DNA of 64,000 nucleotides from Myxococcales bacterium (GTDB taxonomy: Bacteria > Myxococcota_A > Polyangia > Polyangiales > JAFGIB01): positions 142,504 to 206,503 of the forward strand of contig JAOUOP010000004.1 of the NCBI GenBank assembly GCA_029880325.1, in the 5' to 3' direction. The position numbers and the translations under genes were made by a program. Positions 25,738 through 35,274 of the stretch are shown here, piece after piece; position 1 is the stretch's first letter; every line of letters begins with the position of its first letter. Under the pieces are notes generated by a model. It did no database searches, was not told the origin of the DNA, and saw only the letters and a list, made by a program, of their open reading frames with translations.

Positions 25738-26850
25738 TTACGGCTCGCTCGGTGCGCCGTCCACGATGGCGGCGGGCGTCGGCGGGACCCGTTGGCTCGG
25801 AGTTGGCGGGGGTGGCGGCAAGCTGGTGGCCGCGATGTCGTCGTGCTCGGCCGGCCCAAGCAGGATCGATAACCACGCCAGGTCCGGCATGCTGGCGAGA
25901 AAGATACGCGCCAGGATCGTGAGCGGCACAGACAGAAGAGCACCGATCGGCCCAAGCAACCAACCCCACAGGAGCAGGGAGAAGAAGACAACCAGGGGCG
26001 ACAAGCCAAGGGCCGCGCCCATAATGCGCGGTTCGACGCCGTTGCCGATGACAAAGTTGATCAGCAAGTAGCCAACTACCACCGCCAGGGCAGGCCCAAC
26101 GCCGAGCTGCAACAGCGCCACGACAACCGCCGGCACGGCTGCAATGATGCTGCCGATGGTCGGGACGTAGTTGAGCAGGAACGCCAGCACACCCCAGAGC
26201 ACGGGCAGATCCAGCCCGACATAGGCCGTCCAGAGACCGACCAGCAGACCGGTAGCGCCGCTCGTGAGTGTCTTGACTCCCAGATATCGGTAAACCATCC
26301 GCGAGACGCCCTCGAGTTCGAGGATTTGGCTCGGTTCCAGGGCGATCCGTTCCAGTTTTCGCCGCAAGCCGAGAGATTCGAGCAGCATGAACACCACCAC
26401 CAGCAGCACCAGGGCCGCCACGGAAGCAAAGCTCGCCAGCCCCTGCAACACCTGGCCCAGCACGGATAGCACCGGGCCGGGGTCGATCATCTCGCTGAGC
26501 GTCTGGGGCGACAGGGCCAGGCCGTGGCCACCCAGCCATTGACCAAGTTCGGTCATCGATGACCGCAGCTGTTGCTCGTACTGGGGCACACGCACCACGA
26601 GCGCGTTCACGGAGGTGGCGACCAACAGGCCAAGCAATGTGACCACGGACAAGGTCACCATCATCACGAGCACAATGGACAGGCTATCGGGCACACGCCG
26701 CGCTCTTAGCCACAGCAACAATGGCGTGCTCGCCATCGTGATGAACCCGGCCAGGAGAACCGGTGTGAGGATGGGAGTCGCCGCCTTGATACCAGCCAGT
26801 ACGACCACTACGGACGCAAGTACCAATAGCGCCTTTGCACCCGGACCCAT
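25738..26850 (-). CDS. AI-2E family transporter (PerM-like)
   Basis: 370 residues with about eight hydrophobic spans in the family order: two at the start, one near residue 65, a long amphipathic periplasmic region (about 85-150), then five in the C-terminal half. The motif GVLAFLLNYVPTIGSIIAAVPAV is the hallmark of this family, and EPRIMGAALGLSPLVVFFSLLLWGWLLGPIG is its second signature. Despite the name, most members are transporters of unknown substrate, including Na+/H+ antiporters, rather than autoinducer exporters. A Pro-rich tail (LPPPPPTPSQRVPPTP) follows the last span. The ATG at 26850 was used. It is an intact gene inside an otherwise decayed region. Confidence 0.9.
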   Translation of the reverse strand: MGPGAKALLVLASVVVVLAGIKAATPILTPVLLAGFITMASTPLLLWLRARRVPDSLSIVLVMMVTLSVVTLLGLLVATSVNALVVRVPQYEQQLRSSMTELGQWLGGHGLALSPQTLSEMIDPGPVLSVLGQVLQGLASFASVAALVLLVVVFMLLESLGLRRKLERIALEPSQILELEGVSRMVYRYLGVKTLTSGATGLLVGLWTAYVGLDLPVLWGVLAFLLNYVPTIGSIIAAVPAVVVALLQLGVGPALAVVVGYLLINFVIGNGVEPRIMGAALGLSPLVVFFSLLLWGWLLGPIGALLSVPLTILARIFLASMPDLAWLSILLGPAEHDDIAATSLPPPPPTPSQRVPPTPAAIVDGAPSEP

Positions 26851-26910
26851 GGGTCTAGCCTACGTGGTTGTGCCTCCACCAGGAAGCGAAAGTAGTTATA
26901 CGCAACCTCG

Positions 26911-28115
26911 ATGAGAGTCTTCCCAAAGCCCGCTAGCGCCATTTTCGGCGCGTTTTCGCAATCTGGGAAGGATTGGAATGGTCTACGGGCGCTACATGCT
27001 TGTCGACGAATCGCAACCCGACGGCGAAAGCGCCGACTCCAGCGCCAGCGGAATGCCTACCTGGCGACGGAACCCGGCGCAGTGGCGTGCCGATCGACCT
27101 CTGAGAGGGAGGAAATTTACGTCGGACTCGGTGTGGGCGTCGGTGGAATGCTCTTTCCGAAAGGTGGAGGACTCACGTCCCCGGACAAACCGCGGCCGTT
27201 CGTCCTTTCGCCATCGGTTTGGTACCTGCGTCAGATGGGGGAGCTGTCTTTCGCGGACAGCACCCTGCTCTCCGAACGCGCCGACGGCGAGTCCTCGCGC
27301 GCTCTGTGCTGGCGAATGCAGCAACACCTCTTCACCCTCGACCGCTATATCAACGGCCTGCGCGGGCTTCGACCCGGCCAGGAAAATCTCCTCACCTTCG
27401 ACGCCATCACCGGCATCCCCATCGATCGCGCAGCGGACGAACGCGTGGTCGACTTCCGTGATCGGGTCTCACGCGAAGCCTACTACCAGCAGCTGCTCAC
27501 TGACCCGCGCATGCATCCGACGCCACGCGCGGACGGAACGCTCGAACCCACCTGCGAATCCGAGCACGCCCGCGCCACGCCGGCGCCCCGGCTGGTCGAA
27601 CTCGCCCGCCGCTTCGGTGACAACGGCGCGTGCACTCGATCTGCGGCGACGACTGGTCGGCCGTGATGGACCACATCAACGAGGGCAATCACCTCCAAAT
27701 CTCTGGCAACTTCTGCGACCTGCGCCCGCTCGAACGGGACACCGAGGGCCGGGTCGCCTGCACGCTGGTCTGGGTGCTGCCAGCTCCCGACCTCGCGGCC
27801 GAGGGCATCCCGACCACCTGCGGCGAAGTCCCCGAGCTACTCACACCCCACGAGACCGTCCCGCGAGACGGCGTCGGCCGCGAGCGCTGCGTCGTCAATC
27901 AACTCGCCGTCACCGGCCCCGAGGACGCCCGCCAGGTCGAGTCGGGCTTCGGCTGGTTCGCCGACGACTTCAGCGAAAAAGTCCAGCACTGCAGAGGCAT
28001 CCGTCGCATGACGATCACGTTCTCGGAGGGGGCGAAACCTCCTCCTGGCGTCACCATCATCGGCGAATGCGTCGACAGTCGCGTGCTCGATGGCGGTTCG
28101 GCCGACGAGTGTTGA
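26911..28115 (+). pseudogene. Frameshifted secreted protein gene of the myxobacterial vWA-associated type
   Basis: Two frames together give one protein. The first (to about 27625) contains CWRMQQHLFTLDRYINGLRG, FDAITGIPIDRAADERVVDF and LLTDPRMHPTPRADG; the second (from about 27630) continues VHSICGDDWSAVMDHINE and CDLRPLERDTEGRVACTLVW, ending GGSADEC at 28115. One missing base near 27630 (GGCGCG to TGCAC) explains the switch: adding a G gives RRFGDNGAVHSICGDD. The layout resembles the C-terminal part of Cys-containing vWA lipoproteins of Myxococcota, but no vWA domain or signal peptide precedes it, so the 5' part is probably lost as well. An assembly error is the alternative for the frameshift. 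Confidence 0.6.
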
Positions 28116-28139
28116 CGAGTCCAGTGCGGACTCGCGCGC

Positions 28140-28345
28140 TCAAGGAACCGTGATCTTCTCGCGACCGTTGAAGACGCCCTCGGGCATTCCGTAGAGGTTG
28201 CTGGTGCCTGTCGCCCGGGTCACCGTGATGCTGAGATAGCCCGAGAAGTTGAAGGTAAAGTTCATGCCATTGCCGACGGTCGTGACCCAGGCATAGCCGA
28301 GTGTTTGGATCACGCTCAGACCCGAGCGCCGCCGTGCTGTAGGGC
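28140..28345 (-). pseudogene. 3' fragment of an unknown secreted protein gene
   Basis: On the minus strand, an open frame without a start codon ends at the stop 28140-28142 and reads SVIQTLGYAWVTTVGNGMNF, then NFSGYLSITVTRATGTSNLY and GMPEGVFNGREKITVP. The alternating hydrophobic pattern suggests beta strands. Upstream in this frame a TGA occurs near 28375, and no ATG precedes the conserved-looking part. I recognise no family. Confidence 0.35.
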
Positions 28346-28370
28346 GGCGGGATCGTGGGGGTTTGGGGCC

Positions 28371-28853
28371 TCAGCGGTGTAGGCAGCGTGGGCTCTGGTG
28401 CCGATATGGCTGAAACTGGGGGTGCCTAAAGATTCCTTCGGTCAGCGCGCCCATCAAGCTCAGTCCCGCGAGGGTGAAGGCCCCGCACATCACCATCTGC
28501 GGCAAGACGAGGCTTGGCTTCTGATCTTCGAGTTCAGAAATCTGGGCTTCGAGTGCCGCGATTCGCAGGGCATCGGGAAATTGCGCCGGTGGCCGCGGCG
28601 CCGTGACTTGACTCGAAGGCAGGCTCGCTGGTGATGTAGGCGGCTCGCTCGCTTCTGGAGGCGGGGCGTCTGCGGAGCCGGGCATCTGCGCGGCGATTGA
28701 CGAAGACGGCCAGAGCAGCAGCGCCGCGTCGCCGGCGACGACGGCCCTTTTGGCACGCGCCGCGCGCGGCGAAGACGCGACGGGGGCACGACGGTCGGTT
28801 GAGCTCGAATCGGGCGCGGTGAGGACGAAGGCAACGACCGTGCCATGTTCCAT
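28371..28853 (-). CDS. Possible small membrane protein of unknown function
   Basis: 160 residues if real. A low-complexity Ala/Ser/Pro-rich region (about 60-95, PPPEASEPPTSPASLPSSQ) is followed by a short coiled coil (ALRIAALEAQISELEDQKPS) and one hydrophobic segment (LVLPQMVMCGAFTLAGLSLMGALTEGI). Coiled coil plus single span is a believable order for a small inner-membrane protein, but the N-terminal third looks unnatural and the C-terminus (HPQFQPYRHQSPRC) is odd. It may be a gene that has lost its original ends. Another interpretation is a chance frame in degenerate DNA. Confidence 0.3.
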   Translation of the reverse strand: MEHGTVVAFVLTAPDSSSTDRRAPVASSPRAARAKRAVVAGDAALLLWPSSSIAAQMPGSADAPPPEASEPPTSPASLPSSQVTAPRPPAQFPDALRIAALEAQISELEDQKPSLVLPQMVMCGAFTLAGLSLMGALTEGIFRHPQFQPYRHQSPRCLHR

Positions 28854-29093
28854 CGGAGGCCTCGCACCGCGTCGGAGCTGCCTTCCGGGACTTCCGGGAC
28901 ACCTGACGGTCGTCCCCTGTGGCTCCCTGGATACACCAAAGGCCGAAACGGCACGCAGGCGAATTCTTCAGCTTGCCGCGGCGAACGTGCCCGGCAGCAC
29001 CCGCCGCCCGCCACCGGGCAGCTTCCATGACGCGTTCTTCGGTGGACGACTCGGAAGGTTCGAAGCGGGGGATCGGGTGTCGGTGGATCGGCT

Positions 29094-30704
29094 CTACTGC
29101 AGCTCGGCGGGCATGAAGCGCTCGGGATCCATCGGGGTCAGCGTCAGGAGGGCGCCGCCCAGGGGTAGCCCCGAGGGGCTGCAGCCGCCTGCGCCTTCGT
29201 AGAAGAGCATGGGCGTCGCAGCGAGTGGAGCGCCGACCTCGTAGACGGTGACCCTGCGGCAGCCGGCGTAGTCGGTTCGTGTCACGAAGCGCGGCGTCTC
29301 GGCGGGTTTTTCGCACGCGGGCACCACCGCGTAGGCGACCGGTGTGGTGCAGCTCTCGTCGGAGAAGCCCGCGTACACCGAGAGGTCCAGGGCGCCCTGT
29401 GGCACGCAGCGCCAGCGATCGTCTCTCGTGCGGCGGAAGGAGCAGGCCACGTCGAGCTCGCTGTCCCACGGGGTCCGGGCCCAGCACCCTCCCTCGTCGC
29501 TGGTTACGTGGCGTCGCCGCAGGCGGCCCGTGTCGGTGTCGTCGATGCGGAGCTGGAAGCCCAGGAGTTCGTCGCTGGCGAGCTCTGTCAGCCCGTAGAG
29601 CGTCGCGTCGACGGGTGCAGTGCCAACCTCGCAGGCGTTGCCGTCAGCGTAGACCTCGCCCGCGTGGGCGCTGCCGACTCGCCAGACGCGCTGGGGATCG
29701 TCGGTGCAGCCGGTCTCTGGAGATTCGATGGCGTAGGCCGGCGGGTCGCTGCACTCCATCGCACGGTGGGGATAGAGCGGGATCTGGCAGCTCACGTCGG
29801 AGAAACGCGTCGAGTTCGTCCGATCCAGGCGCCGGCCCGCGGGCACGCAGTGTAGCTCACCCTGGTTCAACTGTGGGTGACAGAGCGCGCCGTCGAGCGC
29901 GTCGTCATTCCATCCCATGACGCGCACGGCGCCGTCCTGACTCGTGATCCCGCTCGTCGCCACGCGACCGAAGCGCTCCAGCTCCTGCTGCTCCCCGAGC
30001 GGAAAGCTCGAGGGGGGAATCTCGGCGCCGGCCTCGTAGAGCGGCTGCTCGGGTGCGCTGCCCTCGACGCAATCGCCGCCCGAGAGGACGTAGACGGGCG
30101 AGGTGGGCGTGAGCTCCGCTCCCAACTCGAGCACCCGCCGCGCACTGTCGCAGCCGCTTTCACCCGTGCGTACAGTCAGCACGCCCGCCGGTTCGCACGG
30201 TCCCTGTTCCGCTTCCGTGTAGACCGCCATTGTGCAGGCCGCGTCGAGGTAGAAGGTTTCGCTGCCCGACCAGTTGTTCGGCAGGCAGCGCAAGCTGCCG
30301 TCGGCCGCGGTGTTGAACTCACAGGGCGCGGAGCGCTCGACGTCGAAGTGGTCGAAAAAGGCGCGGTCGCCCTCCGCCGTGACCAGTGCGCGCATCTGCA
30401 CGCGGGTGCCACCCTCGTGGTTGGTGCCGTCGGGACAGTCCGGCGGGGGCCCGGCTGTGTCCGCGCTACCGTCCGCGCCGCCGCCATCGCCGTTCGACGA
30501 GGTCCCCGGGCCGCCGTCGCCTTCGCCGCCATCCCGGGGACCGCCCATGGCATCGTCAGTCCCAGCGCCTGTGCCACCCGCCGCGTCTGCCTGGGCGTGC
30601 GGATCGCCCATGCCGGCGTCGCGCGCATCGGACGCGCCGCAGCCGGCGAGCGCGAGGGCAAGCCCGATGCGAGCGAAACGCGTCTGTGGGTTCTGCCGGG
30701 CCAT
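29094..30704 (-). CDS. Large Cys-containing lipoprotein with internal repeats
   Basis: 536 residues. The ATG at 30704 gives a signal peptide ending in lipobox LALAGC. A long Gly/Asp/Ala-rich spacer (about 20-85) follows, typical for surface-exposed proteins of Myxococcota. The mature part has three or more copies of a cysteine-paired unit: DG-LRCLPNNW---TFYLDAACT, GELHCVPAGRRLDRTNSTRFSDVSC, and DRWRCVPQGALDLSVYAGFSDESC, each about 130 residues apart. The repeat looks like a small disulfide-stabilised domain of the type R-C-x-P...F-x-D-x-x-C. Function unknown. It is followed on the same strand by decayed sequence and preceded by another lipoprotein gene. Confidence 0.75.
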   Translation of the reverse strand: MARQNPQTRFARIGLALALAGCGASDARDAGMGDPHAQADAAGGTGAGTDDAMGGPRDGGEGDGGPGTSSNGDGGGADGSADTAGPPPDCPDGTNHEGGTRVQMRALVTAEGDRAFFDHFDVERSAPCEFNTAADGSLRCLPNNWSGSETFYLDAACTMAVYTEAEQGPCEPAGVLTVRTGESGCDSARRVLELGAELTPTSPVYVLSGGDCVEGSAPEQPLYEAGAEIPPSSFPLGEQQELERFGRVATSGITSQDGAVRVMGWNDDALDGALCHPQLNQGELHCVPAGRRLDRTNSTRFSDVSCQIPLYPHRAMECSDPPAYAIESPETGCTDDPQRVWRVGSAHAGEVYADGNACEVGTAPVDATLYGLTELASDELLGFQLRIDDTDTGRLRRRHVTSDEGGCWARTPWDSELDVACSFRRTRDDRWRCVPQGALDLSVYAGFSDESCTTPVAYAVVPACEKPAETPRFVTRTDYAGCRRVTVYEVGAPLAATPMLFYEGAGGCSPSGLPLGGALLTLTPMDPERFMPAELQ

Positions 30705-30882
30705 GGCAGCCGAGCATAGCTCATCGCTCGCCAGACGGCAGAGCGTCGAATCGAGTCGCAAATCCCGCGAAGCCTGCATCTATGCGGGACGGGCTTCCAG
30801 GGCCTTTCCCATGGCCGCGGCGCGCTTTCGCGGCGCTACCGAGCAGTACGGGACCTGGCGCCGAGGCACCGTCACCGACGCC

Positions 30883-31455
30883 TCAGCGCACGCCCGCGGC
30901 CATCAGGCACTCGGGTGCCCCCTCGCACGCGCCGTCCAGGCAGCGTGCGGCCTCGGCCACGGCCTCGTCGGTGAAGACGGGAAAGAAAAGGCAGACGTCG
31001 TCGACCACGCCGTCACAGCCCAGAGCGAATTCGACGCAGCGCTGGTAGAGCGCATCGCCCGCGAGGTCGCTCTCGTCTTCGACGCCGAGGGCGGCAAGCC
31101 CCGCCGCGGTACAGGCATCGTCGCTGCGCTCGCAGGGCAGGGTCTCGAAACACGCCACCGCTGCCCTCAGGTACTCCGGCTTGACCTTCTCCCACGGCCC
31201 CTGCAGACATTCGCTCTCGCCCCAGTAGGGATCTCCGCGCGGCTGTGGATCCATCGCCGAGCACGCCATGTCCCAGGCCAGATGCGCTCGGCAGAGATCG
31301 GTGTCTGCGCCCGTTGCCGACGTAGATGCGGCGCCGGAGCCGCTCGGGCTTCGCGCCCCGGCGTCGGAAGATGTCAGCGCGCCGTTCCCGTCACCGTCGC
31401 TGCCGACGCACGATAGGGAGGCCACGGCGATCAGAACCAGCAGCGAAACCCGCAC
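30883..31455 (-). CDS. Cys-rich lipoprotein
   Basis: 190 residues from a GTG start (31455). A short signal peptide ends in the lipobox VASLSC (Cys16). A Gly/Ser/Asp-rich spacer is followed by a helical domain with eight or more paired cysteines (CRAHLAWDMAC, CFETLPCERSDDAC, RCVEFALGCDGVVDDVC, RCLDGACEGAPEC). Similar helical Cys-rich lipoproteins are widespread in Myxococcota; no function is known. It is oriented like the larger lipoprotein at 29094-30704 with a gap of 178 bases, which might form one unit. Confidence 0.65.
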   Translation of the reverse strand: MRVSLLVLIAVASLSCVGSDGDGNGALTSSDAGARSPSGSGAASTSATGADTDLCRAHLAWDMACSAMDPQPRGDPYWGESECLQGPWEKVKPEYLRAAVACFETLPCERSDDACTAAGLAALGVEDESDLAGDALYQRCVEFALGCDGVVDDVCLFFPVFTDEAVAEAARCLDGACEGAPECLMAAGVR

Positions 31456-31459
31456 CCCC

Positions 31460-31660
31460 TCAGTCTACAGCATGACCTCGCGCGATCACGAGCGCGTCCG
31501 CCTGGGCAATCGCCTCGTCCGCGGCGGTGAACAGATCGAGATCGTCGGTCGTGCGATGACCGAGGCCCCAATCCCCACGATTCCGGTACCCTACAGCACG
31601 GCGGACCTCCCGCAGCTCGCGGATGGCCGTGACACCGTGGCGGGCTTCGGTCGGCAGGTG
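31460..31660 (-). pseudogene. Fragment of an AbiEii-like nucleotidyltransferase toxin gene
   Basis: The frame reads GLGHRTTDDLDLFTAADEAI, close to the catalytic signature GHR-T-D-DLDLF of AbiEii/AbiGii-type (DUF1814) nucleotidyltransferases. Upstream residues are out of frame: shifting near 31580 gives a GGTGI-like stretch instead of the expected LTGGTAL motif. The frame stops soon after the signature (ARGHAVD), so neither the fold nor the partner antitoxin is complete. A relic of a toxin-antitoxin or phage-defence gene is the best reading. Confidence 0.45.
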
Positions 31661-31703
31661 ACCACTGCCGGTCGGGGGCATTCGCCATGAAATCCCGGGT
31701 CGG

Positions 31704-31812
31704 CTAGATGTGCTCGGCGGAAGTCATGATCCGCTCTCGGGACCGCTACGGCGCCAGCTGCGGCGTCCGCTCCCCTTGAAATGCACGGAGTATTCCGGCG
31801 AGCACATCTAGG
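31704..31812. mobile_element. 109-bp element with 19-bp near-perfect inverted repeats
   Basis: CTAGATGTGCTCGGCGGAA (31704-31722) matches the reverse complement of 31794-31812 (CTAGATGTGCTCGCCGGAA) with one difference. The interior has no gene. It lies 18 bases before the 3' end of the sensor kinase gene on the minus strand, so it might also act as a long terminator hairpin, but there is no T-run. A miniature element or a pair of IS ends is more likely. Confidence 0.6.
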
Positions 31813-31829
31813 CGCTGCGCTTCCGTCCC

Positions 31830-33257
31830 TCAGGCCGTGGCGGCGCGCTCGAGGGGCTCCGAACCCAGGGCCAGGTGCAGTGCCTGGTACAGATCCTCGA
31901 GTTCGAAGGGCTTGCGCACTACGGCGTCCGGTTCTCCGCCGTCGACCAGGTCCTTGGGCAACTCGGTGCCCGTGACCAGGGCCGCCCGGTCGACGCGTCC
32001 CTCCTGGCGCAGACGCCGCAGTAGTTCGTCGCCGCGCATCTCGGGCAAGAGCAAGTCCACCACCGCCAGATCAAACGTTCCGGGCTCCACGAGGGCCAGC
32101 GCTGGACTCGCCACGGCCACCACGGTGGCGCCGCGCATCTGCAGGGCGGTGGCCACCATTTCACGCAGCGAGAGGTCGTCGTCGACCACCAAGACGCGAA
32201 TGTCGAAGGGCTCCGAGTAGTAGACGCCGCTACGGTGCTCGCGCTCGGGCTGCTGAGCTGTGCACGGTGGCGTCGCGCGCTCCAGCTCGACCACGAAGCG
32301 GCATCCACTGCCCGGAATACTGTGAAGGTCCAGGGTGCCCCCGAGTTCCTCGACGGCGCGCCGCACCGCCGGCAGGCCCAGGCCGGTGCCGGTCTCTTTG
32401 GTCGTGAAGAAGGGCTGAAAGCTCTTGCGCTGGGCGTCGCGGTCCAGGCCAGGGCCGTTGTCCTCGACCTCCAGGCAGACCTTGCGGTCTTCGTTGAGGT
32501 TGTCGCGTGCCGCCACCCGCAGCCATACGCTGCCGGCTTCGGGCAGCGCTTCGACGGCGTTGGCCGCCAGGTTCCAGACCACCGACCACAGCCGCCCACG
32601 GTCGCCGACCACCCATAGCCCAGGCTCGATATCAGGCACGATCCGTACGCGCTTGCCCATGGCCTTCGGTGCGAGTAAGTGTGACACTTCGTCCACAAAA
32701 GCCGAGAGATCGATGGGTTCCGCGGCCCCTTCGGGGTCGCTCATGCTGCGGGCTGCGGCCATGATCTGGCGCGCCGACAACCAGGCAGCGTCCGCGCTCC
32801 TTTCGATCAGCGCGAGCGCTTCGTCCACGCGCTCCCCCTGGCGCGCCAGGCGGGCCCAACCAGCGACGGCGCCGAGCGCGTTGGACAGCTCGTGGGAAAT
32901 GGCGGCCGTCAGCTCGCGCTCGTGCCCGGAATCGTGGCCGGCATTGGGGAGTTCGATCGCCGATGCCGAGAGAATCGCAGCGGCCCGCCCGGGGCTGTCT
33001 TGCACCAGCATCACGTGCACACCGCCCTCGGTGGTGAGCGTTTCACTGCCTCCGCGTCGGGCCGATTCGAGCGCGGTCTGGATGCGGTTCCGATCCGGAG
33101 CGTCTCCCAGCAGGCTACGCAGCAGGCGGGCGAGGTCGAGGGCGGCGGCCCCGGGGCCGAGGGCATGCTGGGCGGCGGCGTTCACCCGCAGCCGTCCACC
33201 AGCCTCGCGCTCGCGGAGCACTGGGAGCCCCGAGTCGCTCGCCAACCAGTCGATCAA
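31830..33257 (-). CDS. Hybrid histidine kinase with C-terminal receiver
   Basis: 475 residues. An N-terminal PAS-like region (about 1-105) without membrane span is followed by the kinase: phospho-acceptor His122 in AAISHELSNALGAV, N box (WNLAANAVEALP), DNGPGLD, FFTTKETGTGLGLPAV. The receiver (about 352-470) has the acidic pocket VVDDD, phospho-acceptor in LAVVDLLLPEM, Thr in ALVTGTE and Lys in VVRKPFE, all intact. The frame opens with a TTG at 33257 after GGGG; no in-frame ATG precedes the domain, so the start is uncertain by several residues. As an orphan cytoplasmic hybrid it probably receives an internal signal. Confidence 0.88.
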   Translation of the reverse strand: MIDWLASDSGLPVLREREAGGRLRVNAAAQHALGPGAAALDLARLLRSLLGDAPDRNRIQTALESARRGGSETLTTEGGVHVMLVQDSPGRAAAILSASAIELPNAGHDSGHERELTAAISHELSNALGAVAGWARLARQGERVDEALALIERSADAAWLSARQIMAAARSMSDPEGAAEPIDLSAFVDEVSHLLAPKAMGKRVRIVPDIEPGLWVVGDRGRLWSVVWNLAANAVEALPEAGSVWLRVAARDNLNEDRKVCLEVEDNGPGLDRDAQRKSFQPFFTTKETGTGLGLPAVRRAVEELGGTLDLHSIPGSGCRFVVELERATPPCTAQQPEREHRSGVYYSEPFDIRVLVVDDDLSLREMVATALQMRGATVVAVASPALALVEPGTFDLAVVDLLLPEMRGDELLRRLRQEGRVDRAALVTGTELPKDLVDGGEPDAVVRKPFELEDLYQALHLALGSEPLERAATA

Positions 33258-33469
33258 AATATGTCCCCAGAAGAAAGATTCACTCTAACTGGATCCTAGC
33301 CCTGTCTACCCGGGTGGTCAATCCTGCCCCCTCGGCAAGACTGGGGCCGACGTATGCACCGTGGTCGGATCCCGCACAACCCCGGACATATGGGGAAGGG
33401 TTTCCGGCTTGGATCTTCGGCAATTCGGCGCGTGAACTCGCGAACAATCCGAGCTAGCCTCCCGGCCCC

Positions 33470-33778
33470 ATGGCTGCCCTGACCCTGGATGATGTGCGCC
33501 ACGTGGCGAATTTGGCTGCCCTGGAACTCGACGATCGCGATCCGGAGGAGCTCGAGGCGCTGCGGGCCGAACTATCGGCGATTCTGGAGTTCATGGCCGA
33601 CCTGGATGCGGTCGACGTCACGGGCGTCGAGCCCACGGCCCATCCCTTCCCGATGGCGTCTCCGCTGCGCCCCGACGAGGTGTTGGACGTGGTGCCCCGG
33701 GAGCGGTTGATGGCCGCGGCCCCGCGCACCCAGGACGGCGCCTTTGCGGTGCCCAAGGTGCTGGAGGGCGACTCGTGA
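33470..33778 (+). CDS. gatC: Asp-tRNA(Asn)/Glu-tRNA(Gln) amidotransferase subunit C
   Basis: 102 residues, the usual size. Recognisable opening [19 protein letters not shown] and the later [19 protein letters not shown] motif that wraps the GatA-GatB interface. It stabilises the amidotransferase that converts misacylated Glu-tRNA(Gln) or Asp-tRNA(Asn). The ATG at 33470 has no good ribosome site in the preceding bases, so translation may start on a leaderless or weak-leader mRNA. The stop overlaps the GTG of gatA by four bases. Confidence 0.95.
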   Translation: MAALTLDDVRHVANLAALELDDRDPEELEALRAELSAILEFMADLDAVDVTGVEPTAHPFPMASPLRPDEVLDVVPRERLMAAAPRTQDGAFAVPKVLEGDS

Positions 33779-35274
33779 GCGAGGCCACCAAGTCGGCACT
33801 CTCCTCGGTCTCGTGGACCGAGCTGTCGATCGCGGAGCAGGCCGCCCGGGTGAGCCGCGGCGAGCTGTCGGCCGTGGAGCTGTGCCGCCACTACCTCACG
33901 CGCATCGAGCGTCTCGATGTGGCCCTGCGCTCTTTCCTCCACGTCGACGCCGAGGGCGCGCTGGCCCAGGCCGCCGCCGTGGACGCAGCGCGCGCCGCCG
34001 GCGAAGCGCTGGGGCCGCTGGCCGGCGTGCCCCTTTCGCTCAAGGACAACCTCTGCACCCGCGGCCTGGCCACCTCCTGCGCCTCGCGCATCCTCGAGGG
34101 CTACATCCCGCCCTACGACGCGCACGTGGTCGAGCGCCTGCGCGAGGCCGGCGCCGTGATCCTGGGTAAGTCGAACCTCGACGAGTTCGCCATGGGCTCA
34201 TCCACCGAAAACTCCGCCTTCGGCGCCAGCAAAAATCCCTGGGATCCCAAGCGCGTCCCCGGCGGCTCCTCGGGCGGTTCGGCCGCGGCCACCGCCGCTC
34301 GCCTGGCGGCCGCCTCCCTCGGCAGCGATACCGGCGGCTCGGTGCGCCAGCCCGCTGCCTATTGCGGCGTGACGGCGATCAAGCCCAGCTACGGCCGCGT
34401 CTCCCGCTACGGCCTGGTGGCCTTCGCCTCCTCCCTCGACCAGGTCGGCCCCATCGCCCGCGACGTGGCCGACGCCGCCACCCTGCTCGGCGTGATCGCC
34501 GGCCACGACCGCCGCGATGCCACCAGCGTCGAGCGCGAGGTCCCCGACTACGCAGCCGAGTGCGGTCGCGACCCCAAGGGCCTGCGCGTGGGCGTGGTGC
34601 GCGAGGCCATCGAGGGCTGCGAGGCTTCGGTGCGCGCCGCCATCGAGACCGCCATGGAGGCGCTGTCGGGCCTCGGTTGCGAGCTGGTCGAGGTGGAGCT
34701 GCCCAACGCCAGCCACTCGATCGCCGCCTATTACATCATCGCGCCGGCCGAGGCCTCGTCCAACCTGGCCCGCTTCGATGGCATGCGCTACGGGCTGCGC
34801 GTGGCCGCCGACGACCTGGCCGCCACCTACCGCAAGACGCGCAGCCAGGGCTTCGGCGCCGAGGTGCGCCGTCGCATCATGCTCGGGACCTACGCCCTGT
34901 CTGCCGGTTATTTCGACGCCTATTACTTGAAGGCCCAGCGCGTACGCACGCGCATCCGCCAGGATTTCGATGCCGCCTTCGAGCGCTGCGACCTGCTTTT
35001 GACGCCGACGGCGCCTACGGTGGCTTTTGAAAGCGGTGCCCATGCCGATCCCCTGTCCATGTACAAGCAGGACATCTTCACGTTGCCGGCTTCCCTGGCT
35101 GGCGTGGCGGCCCTGAGCATGCCCTGCGGCCTGGGCGAGGCCGGACTGCCCGTGGGCCTGCAGCTGTCGGCGCCGGCCTTCGAGGAGGCGCCCATGATCC
35201 GCATGGCCCACGCCCTGGAGCGACAGCTCGGGGTCTTGCCATTGACGCCGCCGGGCTACGGAGGCGAAGCATGA
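33775..35274 (+). CDS. gatA: Asp-tRNA(Asn)/Glu-tRNA(Gln) amidotransferase subunit A
   Basis: 499 residues from a GTG start that overlaps gatC (GTGA). It is the amidase that releases ammonia from glutamine: the Ser-cisSer-Lys triad is visible as Lys in [12 protein letters not shown], and the serines in [13 protein letters not shown] and [12 protein letters not shown]. The late GLPVGLQL motif is also present. Length and motifs are normal. Confidence 0.98.
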   Translation: MSEATKSALSSVSWTELSIAEQAARVSRGELSAVELCRHYLTRIERLDVALRSFLHVDAEGALAQAAAVDAARAAGEALGPLAGVPLSLKDNLCTRGLATSCASRILEGYIPPYDAHVVERLREAGAVILGKSNLDEFAMGSSTENSAFGASKNPWDPKRVPGGSSGGSAAATAARLAAASLGSDTGGSVRQPAAYCGVTAIKPSYGRVSRYGLVAFASSLDQVGPIARDVADAATLLGVIAGHDRRDATSVEREVPDYAAECGRDPKGLRVGVVREAIEGCEASVRAAIETAMEALSGLGCELVEVELPNASHSIAAYYIIAPAEASSNLARFDGMRYGLRVAADDLAATYRKTRSQGFGAEVRRRIMLGTYALSAGYFDAYYLKAQRVRTRIRQDFDAAFERCDLLLTPTAPTVAFESGAHADPLSMYKQDIFTLPASLAGVAALSMPCGLGEAGLPVGLQLSAPAFEEAPMIRMAHALERQLGVLPLTPPGYGGEA

